A stretch of DNA of 64,000 bases from Flectobacillus major DSM 103 (GTDB lineage: Bacteria > Bacteroidota > Bacteroidia > Cytophagales > Spirosomataceae): positions 248,001-312,000 of the forward strand of contig NZ_KE386491.1 of assembly GCF_000427405.1 (NCBI RefSeq). Reading direction: 5' to 3'. The notes under the pieces were generated by a model that searched no databases, was not told the DNA's origin, and saw only the letters and a program-made list of their open reading frames with translations. The translations under genes and the position numbers were made by a program. This document shows, piece after piece, positions 35,524 to 44,470 of the stretch (its first letter is position 1; every line of letters begins with the position of its first letter).

Positions 35524-38500
35524 TTATTTTTTAGCGTCGATTTCTTTTAGAAGCGTTTCTACAGCTACTTTCAACTGCTGGTCTGTTCCTTTTGAAATCC
35601 AATCTGGAGTATTTTCTACCAAAATGTCTGGAATAGCTGCTCCTAATTCTTGGTTTTTATCGGTAGCTTTTGTGTACCATCCTCGACCTGGCAAACGTAC
35701 AAACGAGCCGTCCATTAAGGTTTTACCACCTGTCGAAATTACAGAACCGTTGGTTGGTAAGCCCACCAATTTACCAATACCAAGTGATTTGTAAGCATGC
35801 GAGAAAATTTCGGCATTCGAGTAGCTACCTTCGTTGCAAAGGGCAATAGAGGGTTTTGTCCATGCCGAATAAACCAAGCGTTCGCCAATAGGATAATAAT
35901 CTCTAAATTTCTTTTTGTCTTTTTCCAAATCATTGCTTGCCCCTCGTGGAATTGTATAGGCGTGTTGCTTATAATTGAGGATTGTCATCAGATAGTCGGT
36001 TGTAGACCCACCACCATTATAACGAACATCTATCAAAAGACCTTCTTTGCCATATCCTGCGGCTATAAACTCACGCTCTACCACTTCAAAGCTAGGGAAG
36101 TCCATACTCTTGATATGAATATAACCTAAGCGTCCTTTCGAAAATTGGTCTACCAGTTTTTTTCTACCTGCCACCCATTCGTCGTACAAGTTGCTACTAA
36201 TACTTGGTGTTAGGCGAATCACTACTTCACGGCTTTTTCCTGAAGCATCATTTATGGTTAGTACCACTTTTTCGTTGGCCAAGCCATTCAACATTCCATA
36301 AAAGTTTTCAGATGCTTCTACATTTTGTCCATTTACGGCTACTATTACATCTCCTTCGTTAATCAGGCTTTTAGATTTAGTGGCTGGGGTTTCGGGTACA
36401 ACGTGCGAAACCTTCATGCCGTTGGCTGCTGGGACAAGCTCTGTACCGAGTAAACCTGTTGTTTCTTTTTGTGTTTCTGAACGGTCAGGAGCCGTTAATC
36501 CCATGTGACTAGCGTTCAGCTCGCCCAACAATAGATTAAACATATCTCTGAAATCATTAGATGTACTGGCATTAATACAACGCTCTTTGTATTTATCATG
36601 TAGTTTTACCCAGTTGTTTCCATGAAATTGAGGGTCATAAAAGCCGTCACGGATGGTTCTCCATGCTTCTTCAAAAACCTGAGTACGTTCAGCGAGATAG
36701 TCAATTTTCATCTTGGCTGCATAAGGCAAACTTTCAGAAACCCCCGATTTTGTATCTACACGTACCAAACCCCCTTGGCGGGTATAGTAAATATATTTAC
36801 CCTCTTTGTCTAAGGTTAAGTTGCTTGGGTTGCTTCCTCCTTTGGTAATTTCTTTTAATTCTTTGCCATCCCATTTAATACTATACAAATCTCTACCTTT
36901 GGCAGTGCTACTGCTGGTTGTATAATAAAAAGTGTCACCGTCTTTGCTGATAACAAATTCTGTTTCGTTGCCGGGGAAGTTTGTTACTTGAACTACTCGT
37001 TCATGAATACGGTCAAAGTCGATTTGAATAGCCTTTGGCCCTTTTTCTTTTTTGTCGGCCTTTGTACTACTTTCGGCAGGAGCATCTTTTTCTTGCCAAT
37101 CTTGGGTTTCTTTTTCCCAATCTTCTTTCTTTAGCCACACAAACCAAATATCGGCACTACGAGCCGAGCTTCTTTGCGATACAAAACCCAATTTTGAGCC
37201 ATCGGCACTCCAGAATGGATTACCGTCGCCACGTGGGTGCATCGAAACGTTGACTGGTTTGCTTGAGTTATCGGCAGGACTGATATATACCTCTTGATTG
37301 AAATACAAATCAGAAAGACTATACGCTACATATTTATTGTCGGGACTCCAAGCTATATCCGAAGGCTTGTTCCAGCTATCATTCAATATCTTTTCGTTGC
37401 TTAGTTTGCCATCGGCACTAATATCGGCAATTACAAATGTGCCTTTTCCTCGTACATAAGCAATTTTTTTGCCGTCGAACGATACCATAGGCGAAGTTTC
37501 ATCTTCGGCTGTTTGGGTAAGTTGTACAGTTTTATGCTTCAACGACTTAAAGATATTACGTTCGTTTTGGTCGGCAGAATTGACCAAATATAAGTCGAAG
37601 TTGCCATTGGCACGGTCGCTTGTAAACAATAAAGTAGAGTCATTAAGCCAAGCGGGTTCTATATCACGAAAAGCATGTTGTGAAAGATTAATACTTTTTG
37701 CTTTTTCTTTGTCAGCTTCTTTGATAAAAATCTCGCCACGAAGGGTATAGGCTACCAATTTGCCATTTGGCGACACCTTGTATTCTTCTAAGCCCGTGGT
37801 AAATGTTTTTTGTTCGGAAGCATCAAAACGCTCGTCGGCATTGATATTTACAGGGATTTGTTTGATAGAGCCATTGTTGGTATTGTAAGTAAACAAGCCC
37901 ATTTCTTTTTCAAAAACGATGCTATTGCCATCGGCCGAAATACTAAAATGTCGAATAGATTCATCCTTGAATTGTGTGAGCTTTTTAGGAGAACCCTCCG
38001 CTTTTCCTTCGTTTGAGATCTTGATTTGATATAAATTATAAGCACCATCAATACTACTCAAAAAATAGAGAAGGCCATTTTTGCCCCACTGAGGTACAAT
38101 ATCGTTGGTTTCAAACAAGGCCAACTTGTTGTAAGTCTTATTTTTGGTATCATAAATCCAAATCTCACGATTCGAGCTACCAGTGTAAGCTTGTCGAGCT
38201 ACAGGGTTGATGTCGCCACGCACAAGAGCCATAAAACGGCCATCGGGCGAAAGGGTTGGCTCAAAACCTACAGCATCCAAAATACGAGACTCAGTACCAC
38301 CTTTGGGCGAAATAGCATAAACTTCTAACGGTCGTTCTATTTGTTTGAACTCACGGCTTGTCGAAAACAATATTTTGTCGGGTTGAGTCCAGCTAGCAAT
38401 ATTATCTTGGTTAGAATGAAAGGTAAGACGCTTGGGCAATCCGCCAGTTGTTGGCATAACAAAAATGTCGTTGTTGCCAAATCGACTGCCAGAGAAAGCG

Positions 38501-38730
38501 ATTTGTTTGCCATCGGGGCTAAAAATAGGATTACTTTCGTAGGCTTCGTGAATTGTGAGTCGGGTTGCATTACCTCCTGTACTTGGTACTGTCCAGATGT
38601 CGCCTTGATAAGAGAATGCCACAACCGAGCCATCGTTGTTGATACTTGGTTGGCGAAGTACTAACGGATTTTGCCCAAAAGTACTTCCTGCATATAGTAA
38701 TGAAAAAATAAATAAAAACTGTTTTTTCAT
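35524..38730 (-). CDS. Tricorn-like S41 peptidase with beta-propeller and PDZ domains
   Basis: 1068 residues from the ATG at 38730 (MKKQFLFIFS), chosen because it yields a signal peptide ending TFGQ. About 650 residues form PD40/WD40-like propeller blades (IFSPDGKQIAFSG, TLSPDGRFMALV, SFDGKKIAYVRG, AWSPDNKYVAYS). Then come a tricorn C1-like core with NASHMG (His742), a PDZ domain (INEGDVIVAVNGQNVEAS) and the S41 catalytic domain (GLLIDVRYNGGG, EGSYSNAE with nucleophile Ser971). Homologues degrade oligopeptides; archaeal tricorn is cytosolic, while the signal peptide here argues for a periplasmic protein. Same strand as the CDF exporter upstream (131-bp gap). Confidence 0.94.
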   Translation of the reverse strand: MKKQFLFIFSLLYAGSTFGQNPLVLRQPSINNDGSVVAFSYQGDIWTVPSTGGNATRLTIHEAYESNPIFSPDGKQIAFSGSRFGNNDIFVMPTTGGLPKRLTFHSNQDNIASWTQPDKILFSTSREFKQIERPLEVYAISPKGGTESRILDAVGFEPTLSPDGRFMALVRGDINPVARQAYTGSSNREIWIYDTKNKTYNKLALFETNDIVPQWGKNGLLYFLSSIDGAYNLYQIKISNEGKAEGSPKKLTQFKDESIRHFSISADGNSIVFEKEMGLFTYNTNNGSIKQIPVNINADERFDASEQKTFTTGLEEYKVSPNGKLVAYTLRGEIFIKEADKEKAKSINLSQHAFRDIEPAWLNDSTLLFTSDRANGNFDLYLVNSADQNERNIFKSLKHKTVQLTQTAEDETSPMVSFDGKKIAYVRGKGTFVIADISADGKLSNEKILNDSWNKPSDIAWSPDNKYVAYSLSDLYFNQEVYISPADNSSKPVNVSMHPRGDGNPFWSADGSKLGFVSQRSSARSADIWFVWLKKEDWEKETQDWQEKDAPAESSTKADKKEKGPKAIQIDFDRIHERVVQVTNFPGNETEFVISKDGDTFYYTTSSSTAKGRDLYSIKWDGKELKEITKGGSNPSNLTLDKEGKYIYYTRQGGLVRVDTKSGVSESLPYAAKMKIDYLAERTQVFEEAWRTIRDGFYDPQFHGNNWVKLHDKYKERCINASTSNDFRDMFNLLLGELNASHMGLTAPDRSETQKETTGLLGTELVPAANGMKVSHVVPETPATKSKSLINEGDVIVAVNGQNVEASENFYGMLNGLANEKVVLTINDASGKSREVVIRLTPSISSNLYDEWVAGRKKLVDQFSKGRLGYIHIKSMDFPSFEVVEREFIAAGYGKEGLLIDVRYNGGGSTTDYLMTILNYKQHAYTIPRGASNDLEKDKKKFRDYYPIGERLVYSAWTKPSIALCNEGSYSNAEIFSHAYKSLGIGKLVGLPTNGSVISTGGKTLMDGSFVRLPGRGWYTKATDKNQELGAAIPDILVENTPDWISKGTDQQLKVAVETLLKEIDAKK

Positions 38731-38861
38731 AAAAAATGAAGGGTTTGATGAAGATTTAGCCCACAAATAAGCAATAAATTAGCTAAATCGTAAATTTTGG
38801 GAAAACTATTCGCCCAACTGCACGGCAACTACTATGTTCGGGAGAATTCCCCAAAAAAGGT

Positions 38862-39779
38862 TTAACAGTGAAGCCAAGGGCATATTTCTCCTTCATTTTC
38901 AAATTGTATAGTTGGATGCTGAACATTATAGCTAGATAATACCGATATAACTTGTTGTCGTAAAAAGCTATGGTTATGAGCTTGGGTATTGTCTATAACA
39001 AGATGAACAGTCAAGATATTAAAGCTTTCATTCAACCCCCAAATATGTAAATCATGTAGGCTTTTGATACCATCAATATCCAAAATCTGGTTTTTCAATT
39101 GTTCTTGAGGAACAGAATTGGGTACTGCTTCCAAAAAAATCATCATTGTTACCCTCAAATTACCAATAGCATTGTAACCGATAAATATTGCAATAGCAAT
39201 AGAAAGGAGAGGGTCTATCCAATAAAAATGAGTGTAATAAATCACAATTGAGCCAATCAAAATAGCAACCCATCCCAAAACATCCTCTAAAAGATGAAGC
39301 ATAATGGCTTGGCTATTGTGGCTATGAGTATGGCTATGTGAGTGGCCGGTATGGTGATGCGAATGATGATGGCCTTCATTTTTTTGTACTCTCCAAAATG
39401 CCAAACCATTGATAATAATGCCAATAATGGCCAAAACAAACATTCCCTTACTATCTACGACGCTAGGATTGAATAGTTTTTCGATAGCATTGATAAGCAT
39501 CAATATAGCTCCGACCAACAAAAAAGTAGATAATACTAATGCCGATAAAAGCGAAAAGCGTTTGTATCCAAATGAAAAAGTGCTATTGCGGCTTTTCAGA
39601 GATATTTTTTCCAAATAAATGCCTGTACCAATGGCCAAGCTATCGCCAAGGTCATGAAAAGCATCGGTTAAAATAGCTGTTGAATTGGTATAAATGCCAC
39701 CTAATAACTCGATAAAAGCAAAGCTGGTATTGAGCCAAAAGGCTATCGAAAGTCCTTTGTTGGTATGATGATGTGCCAT
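38862..39779 (-). CDS. Cation diffusion facilitator (CDF) metal exporter
   Basis: 305 residues from the ATG at 39779 (MAHHHTNKG); the ORF opens 13 residues further up without family similarity. Six TM helices, with metal-site motifs TDAFHDLGDS in TM2 and HLLEDVLG in TM5 (the HxxxD pair typical of zinc transporters), a His-rich loop between TM4 and TM5 (GHHHSHHHTGHSHSHTHSH), and the cytosolic ferredoxin-like C-terminal domain (LHDLHIWGLNESFNILTVHL). It exports Zn2+ (perhaps Co2+ or Cd2+) from the cytoplasm. The Fur-family gene lies 68 bp upstream on the same strand. Confidence 0.95.
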   Translation of the reverse strand: MAHHHTNKGLSIAFWLNTSFAFIELLGGIYTNSTAILTDAFHDLGDSLAIGTGIYLEKISLKSRNSTFSFGYKRFSLLSALVLSTFLLVGAILMLINAIEKLFNPSVVDSKGMFVLAIIGIIINGLAFWRVQKNEGHHHSHHHTGHSHSHTHSHNSQAIMLHLLEDVLGWVAILIGSIVIYYTHFYWIDPLLSIAIAIFIGYNAIGNLRVTMMIFLEAVPNSVPQEQLKNQILDIDGIKSLHDLHIWGLNESFNILTVHLVIDNTQAHNHSFLRQQVISVLSSYNVQHPTIQFENEGEICPWLHC

Positions 39780-39806
39780 GTCTATGTTGATTTTTGAGTG
39801 ATACAA

Positions 39807-39842
39807 CAAAAGTATCAACCTAGACTATGCAATGCTATTGCA
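39807..39842 (-). promoter_or_regulatory. Candidate promoter/operator of CDF exporter
   Basis: The minus strand has TACTTTTG (39814-39807), a TAnnTTTG match, 27 bp before the start codon. Just upstream is the perfect 6-3-6 palindrome TGCAAT-AGC-ATTGCA (39828-39842 on the plus strand TGCAATGCTATTGCA), overlapping the -33 region. The core TAGCATTGC is repeated upstream of the adjacent Fur-family gene, suggesting a Fur-family operator. Confidence 0.5.
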
Positions 39843-39847
39843 ATGTT

Positions 39848-40264
39848 TTATGAGCGACAATTTTCGCAAATACCACGAGCCATTACGCTTAGTTCTTCAA
39901 GCTGGAAGTTGTGAGGAATATCGACCACTGGAATAGAAATTTTGGGTAAACAAAAGGTATTCTGGCAGGCTGTGCAATAAAAATGAAGGTGGGTATCAGT
40001 GTGGGCATTTTCATGACAGCTATCCGAGCAAATGGCGTATTTGGTAGAATGTCCGTCGTTGACACTATGGATAAGTCCTTTTTTCTCAAAAGTTTTGAGG
40101 GTACGATAAAGCGTAATTCGGTCAGAATGTTCAAACTCCTTTTCTAAAATAGTTAGCGAAACGGCTGCATTTTGCTGTAGCAAAAAATCCAATACCAACA
40201 ATCGCATTGCTGTGGGATTGATTTGTTTGGCATTTAGGGTTATTTCTAAAGATTTACTGTCCAT
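39848..40264 (-). CDS. Fur-family metal-responsive transcriptional regulator (Zur-like)
   Basis: 138 residues. N-terminal winged helix about 15-75 (TAMRLLVLDFLLQQ, DRITLYRTLKTFEKKGLIH), then the dimerisation/metal domain with HTDTHLHFYCTACQNTFCL and the C-terminal CENC, giving the usual structural zinc pair CxxC...CxxC, with His-rich CHENAHTDTH nearby. Its position 68 bp upstream of a CDF exporter suggests zinc sensing, although Zur proteins usually repress importers. A 9-mer shared by the two upstream regions supports coordinated control. Confidence 0.9.
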   Translation of the reverse strand: MDSKSLEITLNAKQINPTAMRLLVLDFLLQQNAAVSLTILEKEFEHSDRITLYRTLKTFEKKGLIHSVNDGHSTKYAICSDSCHENAHTDTHLHFYCTACQNTFCLPKISIPVVDIPHNFQLEELSVMARGICENCRS

Positions 40265-40273
40265 TCTAGTATA

Positions 40274-40312
40274 TTGATAGAGAAAGCAATGCTACTTTCT
40301 CTATCAAATTTA
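40274..40312 (-). promoter_or_regulatory. Candidate promoter and 13-bp palindrome ahead of the Fur-family gene
   Basis: Minus strand TAAATTTG (40312-40305) is a TAnnTTTG match. Directly after it TTGATAGAGAAAG and CTTTCTCTATCAA form a perfect 13-bp inverted repeat (40274-40286 / 40295-40307) whose 8-nt loop lies in TAGCATTGC, the 9-mer found in the CDF promoter. It is 10 bp before the start codon. It may be an operator, a leader hairpin, or the terminator of the aminotransferase upstream. Confidence 0.5.
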
Positions 40313-40314
40313 TA

Positions 40315-41133
40315 TCAGCTTTGTTGTTCGTATTGTAAGAACAAATTTTGGAGCTGTTTTGTCACAGGGCCGATTTGTCCTTGATTAAAAACCGTGTCAT
40401 CTGTTTGGCTAATAGCTACAATCCTTTTGGTACTTCCTGTTGTAAATACTTCATCGGCTTCGAGGTATTCTTGGAGAGATACATCTCTTTCCTGAACCTC
40501 AAAGTGCTGCGAAGCCAATTGAATCACGTGTTTACGGGTAATACCAAATAACGCACCTTCTTTGGGAGTTACGATGATATTGTTTTTGACAATAAAGATA
40601 TTACTTCTTGACGATTCCGACACAATTCCTTCATGATGGTACAACAGATCGTCGGCTTGTGCGGCTTTCATTTGTGGAATAGCCCGAATCGGTACAATAT
40701 AACTAAGCGTTTTAATTTCAGGAATTTCTCGTTTGTAATTCATACTCAGCAATTTGAGTCCTTTATGAGGGTCTTTAAACTCAAAAGGTTTACCTATTAC
40801 AACAAGGTTTGAGGGTTGTGTAGGCGTGTAGCCATCGGGCGAATACCCACCCGTAAGAATCATTTTAATACCCAAAAGAGGATAAGGGTTCAAACGAATC
40901 GTTTCTAAAATGATTTCCCGAAGTTTTTCTCGTGATTCAGGAATAGGTAAGCCCATGAGTCGAGCCGAATTTTCAAAGCGGTCGAGGTGGTCTTCGATAA
41001 AAATCGGTTTTCCCTCAATAGCCCTAAAAAAGTCAAAAATACCATAACCTCGCAACAACGCTAAGTCAGTTACATGAATACGAGCTTCTTCGGCTTTTTC
41101 AAAACTACCGTTGACGTAAATATATTCTTGCAT
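40315..41133 (-). CDS. PLP-dependent class IV aminotransferase
   Basis: 272 residues from the ATG at 41133 (MQEYIYVNGSF). Fold-type IV features: ALLRGYGIFDFFRAI, HLDRF, PLP lysine Lys141 in EIKTLSY, the E-rich GIVSESSRSNIFIV strand, GITRKHVIQLA, and DEVFTTGSTKRIVAI for phosphate binding. Family members are branched-chain or D-amino-acid aminotransferases or 4-amino-4-deoxychorismate lyases. The context does not decide which. Branched-chain enzymes are usually longer, so a D-amino-acid type enzyme is somewhat favoured. Confidence 0.88.
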   Translation of the reverse strand: MQEYIYVNGSFEKAEEARIHVTDLALLRGYGIFDFFRAIEGKPIFIEDHLDRFENSARLMGLPIPESREKLREIILETIRLNPYPLLGIKMILTGGYSPDGYTPTQPSNLVVIGKPFEFKDPHKGLKLLSMNYKREIPEIKTLSYIVPIRAIPQMKAAQADDLLYHHEGIVSESSRSNIFIVKNNIIVTPKEGALFGITRKHVIQLASQHFEVQERDVSLQEYLEADEVFTTGSTKRIVAISQTDDTVFNQGQIGPVTKQLQNLFLQYEQQS

Positions 41134-41249
41134 AATCAATAACAGAATGAAATTTTACTAATTAAGTAAGTGTACAAAATATATAATAAGCTAGTTGAAA
41201 GTGCTGAGTTTTGAGATTAAATTTAAAAACCCAAGACTATTATGTAAAA

Positions 41250-42107
41250 TTAAACTTCATTGACAGGCTCGTCGAGGCGACGTAGCGAAACATGGGCATG
41301 AAAAATACTTTGGGCACTACCTCTAAACGCCCCATGAATAGGAGATACCAATGCAGGCAAAGCCGACGCTGCCAAAGGAATATGCCGTCCCGACACCAAA
41401 CAGTTTTGGGTAGGGTCATAACCTCGCCAGCCACCACCAGGCAAATAGACATTGACCCAAGCGTGCAAATATTGAGGTTGTGAAGGGTCGCTAAAGTAGT
41501 AGCCACTCACAAATTTGGCTGCAATACCCAGCGAGCGGCACATAGCCATAAACAATACACTATAGTCTCGGCACGAGCCTCTTCTTTCTAAAAGTGTTAT
41601 TTCGGGCGAATAAGGGGCTCCTTCTTCACGGATTTCGTAGGCAAAGCCATGAATAAATGTATTAAGTTCTGACAAAAAGCTGTTGGTATCCCAGTTGACA
41701 CTGGCAGCAATTTGCCGAGCAGTTTGGTCTACCAAAGTAGTAACGCCCGTTCTACCCAAATACGCCTGCAAAGAATCATGCAAATCGCCAGCGTATTTGA
41801 TAGGAAGCTTACTTGATTCAAAGGGGTGATAAATAAACGAATAGGGATTATATTCTGTGATTTCTATTTGAGAAACCGCCTTGATATGCAAATGGTTAGT
41901 TTTCTTGCTAAAAAAAGCAATTTGTTGAATATTATCGGCCGAATCGATATTTTTCGATACAAAGTCTGGGGTAGGGCTTATATCAAGCGAGTAGCTATTG
42001 GCTTTCAGATAAGGCCCCAGCTTGGGGTGCATATACAAATAATGCGGTTCAAGCCAAACTTCGCCTGTGTAATCGTAAAGCAACTCATGGACAATTTCGA
42101 TATTCAT
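41250..42107 (-). CDS. Transglutaminase-like protein of the Anbu/alpha-E locus
   Basis: 285 residues, no signal peptide. An N-terminal Bact_transglu_N-like beta region precedes the cysteine-protease-like core with the catalytic triad: RRGSCRDYS (Cys179), LHAWVNVY (His215), GYDPTQN (Asp231). In many bacteria such proteins are encoded with an Anbu proteasome subunit, an alpha-E protein and an ATP-grasp ligase and are proposed to act on peptide-like amide bonds. Here the first two partners are upstream on the same strand. 137 bp holding a 12-bp inverted repeat separate it from the Anbu gene. Confidence 0.92.
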   Translation of the reverse strand: MNIEIVHELLYDYTGEVWLEPHYLYMHPKLGPYLKANSYSLDISPTPDFVSKNIDSADNIQQIAFFSKKTNHLHIKAVSQIEITEYNPYSFIYHPFESSKLPIKYAGDLHDSLQAYLGRTGVTTLVDQTARQIAASVNWDTNSFLSELNTFIHGFAYEIREEGAPYSPEITLLERRGSCRDYSVLFMAMCRSLGIAAKFVSGYYFSDPSQPQYLHAWVNVYLPGGGWRGYDPTQNCLVSGRHIPLAASALPALVSPIHGAFRGSAQSIFHAHVSLRRLDEPVNEV

Positions 42108-42159
42108 AACTTTGTTTGTTGATATACTAATGCTGAGGAATAGTAGGGTATTTAGCTAT

Positions 42160-42211
42160 AAAAGAGTAAAACACAAGAGAAAAGAAAATTTCCCCAGTAT
42201 TTTACTCTTTT
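42160..42211. repeat. 12-bp inverted repeat between Anbu and transglutaminase genes
   Basis: AAAAGAGTAAAA (42160-42171) and TTTTACTCTTTT (42200-42211) pair perfectly around 28 nt. It could be a leader hairpin of the transglutaminase transcript or a partial terminator of the Anbu gene. Confidence 0.55.
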
Positions 42212-42244
42212 AAGAGCAAATGCCAATGCTAATCAAAAAATAGC

Positions 42245-42982
42245 TTATGCTGTAGTTAGCACAGATTTTTCGAGTATGGTTTGAACCCAATCGTCAGATA
42301 ATTTATCAACTGATTCTTTGAGTAATGCGTTCCACTGTTTGGTTACTAAATCCATTTCTTCTTTACCCAATCGGTGTTCGATTAGGTGAAAGCTATTGTT
42401 TTGATACACAATTACATCAATCGGATAGTCAACGTCGCTGGCACTTACTTGTGTAGCATCAAACGACAAGAAACCCAATTTTAAGGCCTCTTCAAGTGGA
42501 GTTTCGTAAGTTAAGCTACGGTTTAGCAAGGGTTTTCCATAATTAGAGTTACCAATAATTTGATAACGCAAGCCTTCGTTGATTTCAATCCAGTTACCTT
42601 CAGGAAACACCAAATACAATTTATGCTCATCATCTTTGGCCATCTGGCCGCCAATAATAGAGTGTAAGTTGAAGTGGTATCCTTCCGATTTCAACATTTC
42701 CTTATCCTCTTTGGCTACTTTTCGGAGCATATCGCCAAAGGCATTAACAGCCTCGTACATATAATCGAAAGTAACACCTTGTTCTTCGGTCAAACGATTG
42801 AAATAGGTAATAGATTTGTCACGAACAGAACGAAGCCCCGCTGTCATAATAAACAACGAATGCTTTCCTACTTCATGCACAGATACCTTTTTGTTTGAAT
42901 ATACCTCTGTACCCGCCGTAATACGAGTATCAGCAATGGCTATAAGTCCTCCACGAACTTTAATTCCTAAGCAATATGTCAT
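42245..42982 (-). CDS. Anbu-type proteasome-like protease subunit
   Basis: 245 residues from the ATG at 42982 (MTYCLGIKV); the slightly longer TTG frame is less likely because N-terminal Met removal must expose the catalytic Thr2. The Ntn-hydrolase fold is visible: GLIAIADTRITAG, NKKVSVHE, HSLFIMTAGLRSVRDK, SIIGGQ, then EINEGLRYQIIGNSNYGKPLL and LSFDATQVSASDVDYPIDVIVY. Anbu is the ancestral bacterial proteasome-related family; purified members form open ring or helical assemblies with little measured protease activity. Its genes usually sit with alpha-E, transglutaminase and ATP-grasp genes, three of which are present here. Confidence 0.92.
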   Translation of the reverse strand: MTYCLGIKVRGGLIAIADTRITAGTEVYSNKKVSVHEVGKHSLFIMTAGLRSVRDKSITYFNRLTEEQGVTFDYMYEAVNAFGDMLRKVAKEDKEMLKSEGYHFNLHSIIGGQMAKDDEHKLYLVFPEGNWIEINEGLRYQIIGNSNYGKPLLNRSLTYETPLEEALKLGFLSFDATQVSASDVDYPIDVIVYQNNSFHLIEHRLGKEEMDLVTKQWNALLKESVDKLSDDWVQTILEKSVLTTA

Positions 42983-43138
42983 TTGCAAATTTATGGGTGT
43001 TTAATACGAAGTAGGTGGCTTTTGGGGTTAACAACGAATTCTTAATATACTACAATCGCCTGCCTATCAATGTTTAGTGATTATGTTTCAATGCAAAGAT
43101 AAAAAAAGCTGAACACTAAGCACTAATACTATTAAGTA

Positions 43139-44107
43139 TTATTCACTAACAACAGGTTTTAAATCAAAATAAGTATTAAAAATAGCTCTTCCTACGCCAT
43201 TGTTTTTTGTTTGAAAGTCGTCGAGATATTGATGTAACCCTTTATCAAAAATATCATCAATTTCTGTAAACTCAACCTCCGAACGCAGCTTACTTAATGC
43301 TTTTTCTGCTAAATTAGAATAGCTATTAGTAATAGGTGAACCCGAAACTTCGTAAAGCGATAGCTCGGCCTGACGCAAACAGTGCATTACCGAACGAGGG
43401 AATTTTTTGTCTAACAGCAAAAATTCTACGATACTAGTAGGGTTCATGACGGGGTATTGCTGACGAAACATATTATAAGCACTTACCGAACGTAATACCG
43501 CCGACCAAAGCATTAGGTCGAGGGGCGAGCCCACAGCCTCAACACCCGGTAAAAGCGTAAAGTATTTTACATCCAAAAAGCGGGTTGTTTTGTCGGCTCT
43601 TTCCAAGAGCCTGCCCAACCGCCCAAAATGCCAGCCCTCGCCACGAGTAATTGTAGAGTCTACAATCCCATAAAATAATTGGCTTCCTGTTTTAATATTT
43701 TCCAAAAAGCCTTGATACTGTGAAAGTTCCCACGATTTACTTTCATGTACCGCATTTTTTACTGTCCAGTAAATCTGATTTACATACTCCCACATTTCTT
43801 TAGAGATACTCTCCCGAATGGTTCTTGCATTTTCACGAGCATTCATTAAGCACGACAAAATCGAGTTGGGATTGCGTACATCGAAAGCCATAAAGTGCAG
43901 AATGTTTTCACGGGTAGGCTCGTCGTAATGCTCTTGAAAAATAAAATGATCTGCGGTTGCAATAATCAAAGGCTCCCATTGTTCAGGCACATCAGGAGGC
44001 AGATCTAAGGCCAAGTTGAAGTTTACAGAAATAAAACGGGCATAGTTATCGGCACGCTCAATGTACCGGTTCATCCAATAAATAGAATTTGCAACTCGAC
44101 TCAGCAT
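43139..44107 (-). CDS. Alpha-E (DUF403) protein
   Basis: 322 residues, mostly helical. It begins MLSRVANSIYWMNRYIERADN, the diagnostic start of alpha-E domains, and contains NARENARTIRESIS, GRLGRLLERADKTTRFLDVKY and SVLRSVSAYNMFR, where the conserved Arg/Glu pairs sit. The function is unknown; the family is genomically linked to circularly permuted ATP-grasp enzymes and proposed to take part in a peptide-tagging or peptide-synthesis system with transglutaminase and Anbu. It is the first gene of this minus-strand set; no ATP-grasp gene precedes it. The next gene upstream is divergent SusC. Confidence 0.93.
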   Translation of the reverse strand: MLSRVANSIYWMNRYIERADNYARFISVNFNLALDLPPDVPEQWEPLIIATADHFIFQEHYDEPTRENILHFMAFDVRNPNSILSCLMNARENARTIRESISKEMWEYVNQIYWTVKNAVHESKSWELSQYQGFLENIKTGSQLFYGIVDSTITRGEGWHFGRLGRLLERADKTTRFLDVKYFTLLPGVEAVGSPLDLMLWSAVLRSVSAYNMFRQQYPVMNPTSIVEFLLLDKKFPRSVMHCLRQAELSLYEVSGSPITNSYSNLAEKALSKLRSEVEFTEIDDIFDKGLHQYLDDFQTKNNGVGRAIFNTYFDLKPVVSE

Positions 44108-44470
44108 AAGTTCTAGGATTAAGTTGAAAAATTGTTTTTGTTCAAAAGAAAGAGTGAATTCGTTCTTAGGTATAAATGCTTAATTGTTCTAAAATAAGAT
44201 AATTATTCCAAATAAAATTACCCTTATTTTCTAATTATACAATATTTATTTTGTAAAAATATGTTTTTTGCAAAATATTTCACTTGTGTATTGTACATAG
44301 TCGTTATAAATTTAGACTTTTCTTTGGTATAACAAATAAGCATTTAGAAACATTTTTTTTATCAAAGAATTAGAAAGTAAACAATATTTTGTATTTTTAG
44401 TTAATTACAATAGAGAAATTGGTCAAAAGCCAAATTCCACTTTTATTTATTAACCTTTTCTAAAATTCAC
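44108..44470. other. Divergent intergenic region, no gene
   Basis: 363 bp between the alpha-E gene (minus) and a SusC gene (plus). It is AT-rich. I see neither a clear TAnnTTTG box nor a strong inverted repeat, though promoters for both directions must be here. Confidence 0.45.

Noticed and set aside
42983-42988. TTG start two codons before Anbu ATG
   Set aside because: The ATG-Thr start is needed to expose the N-terminal catalytic Thr.
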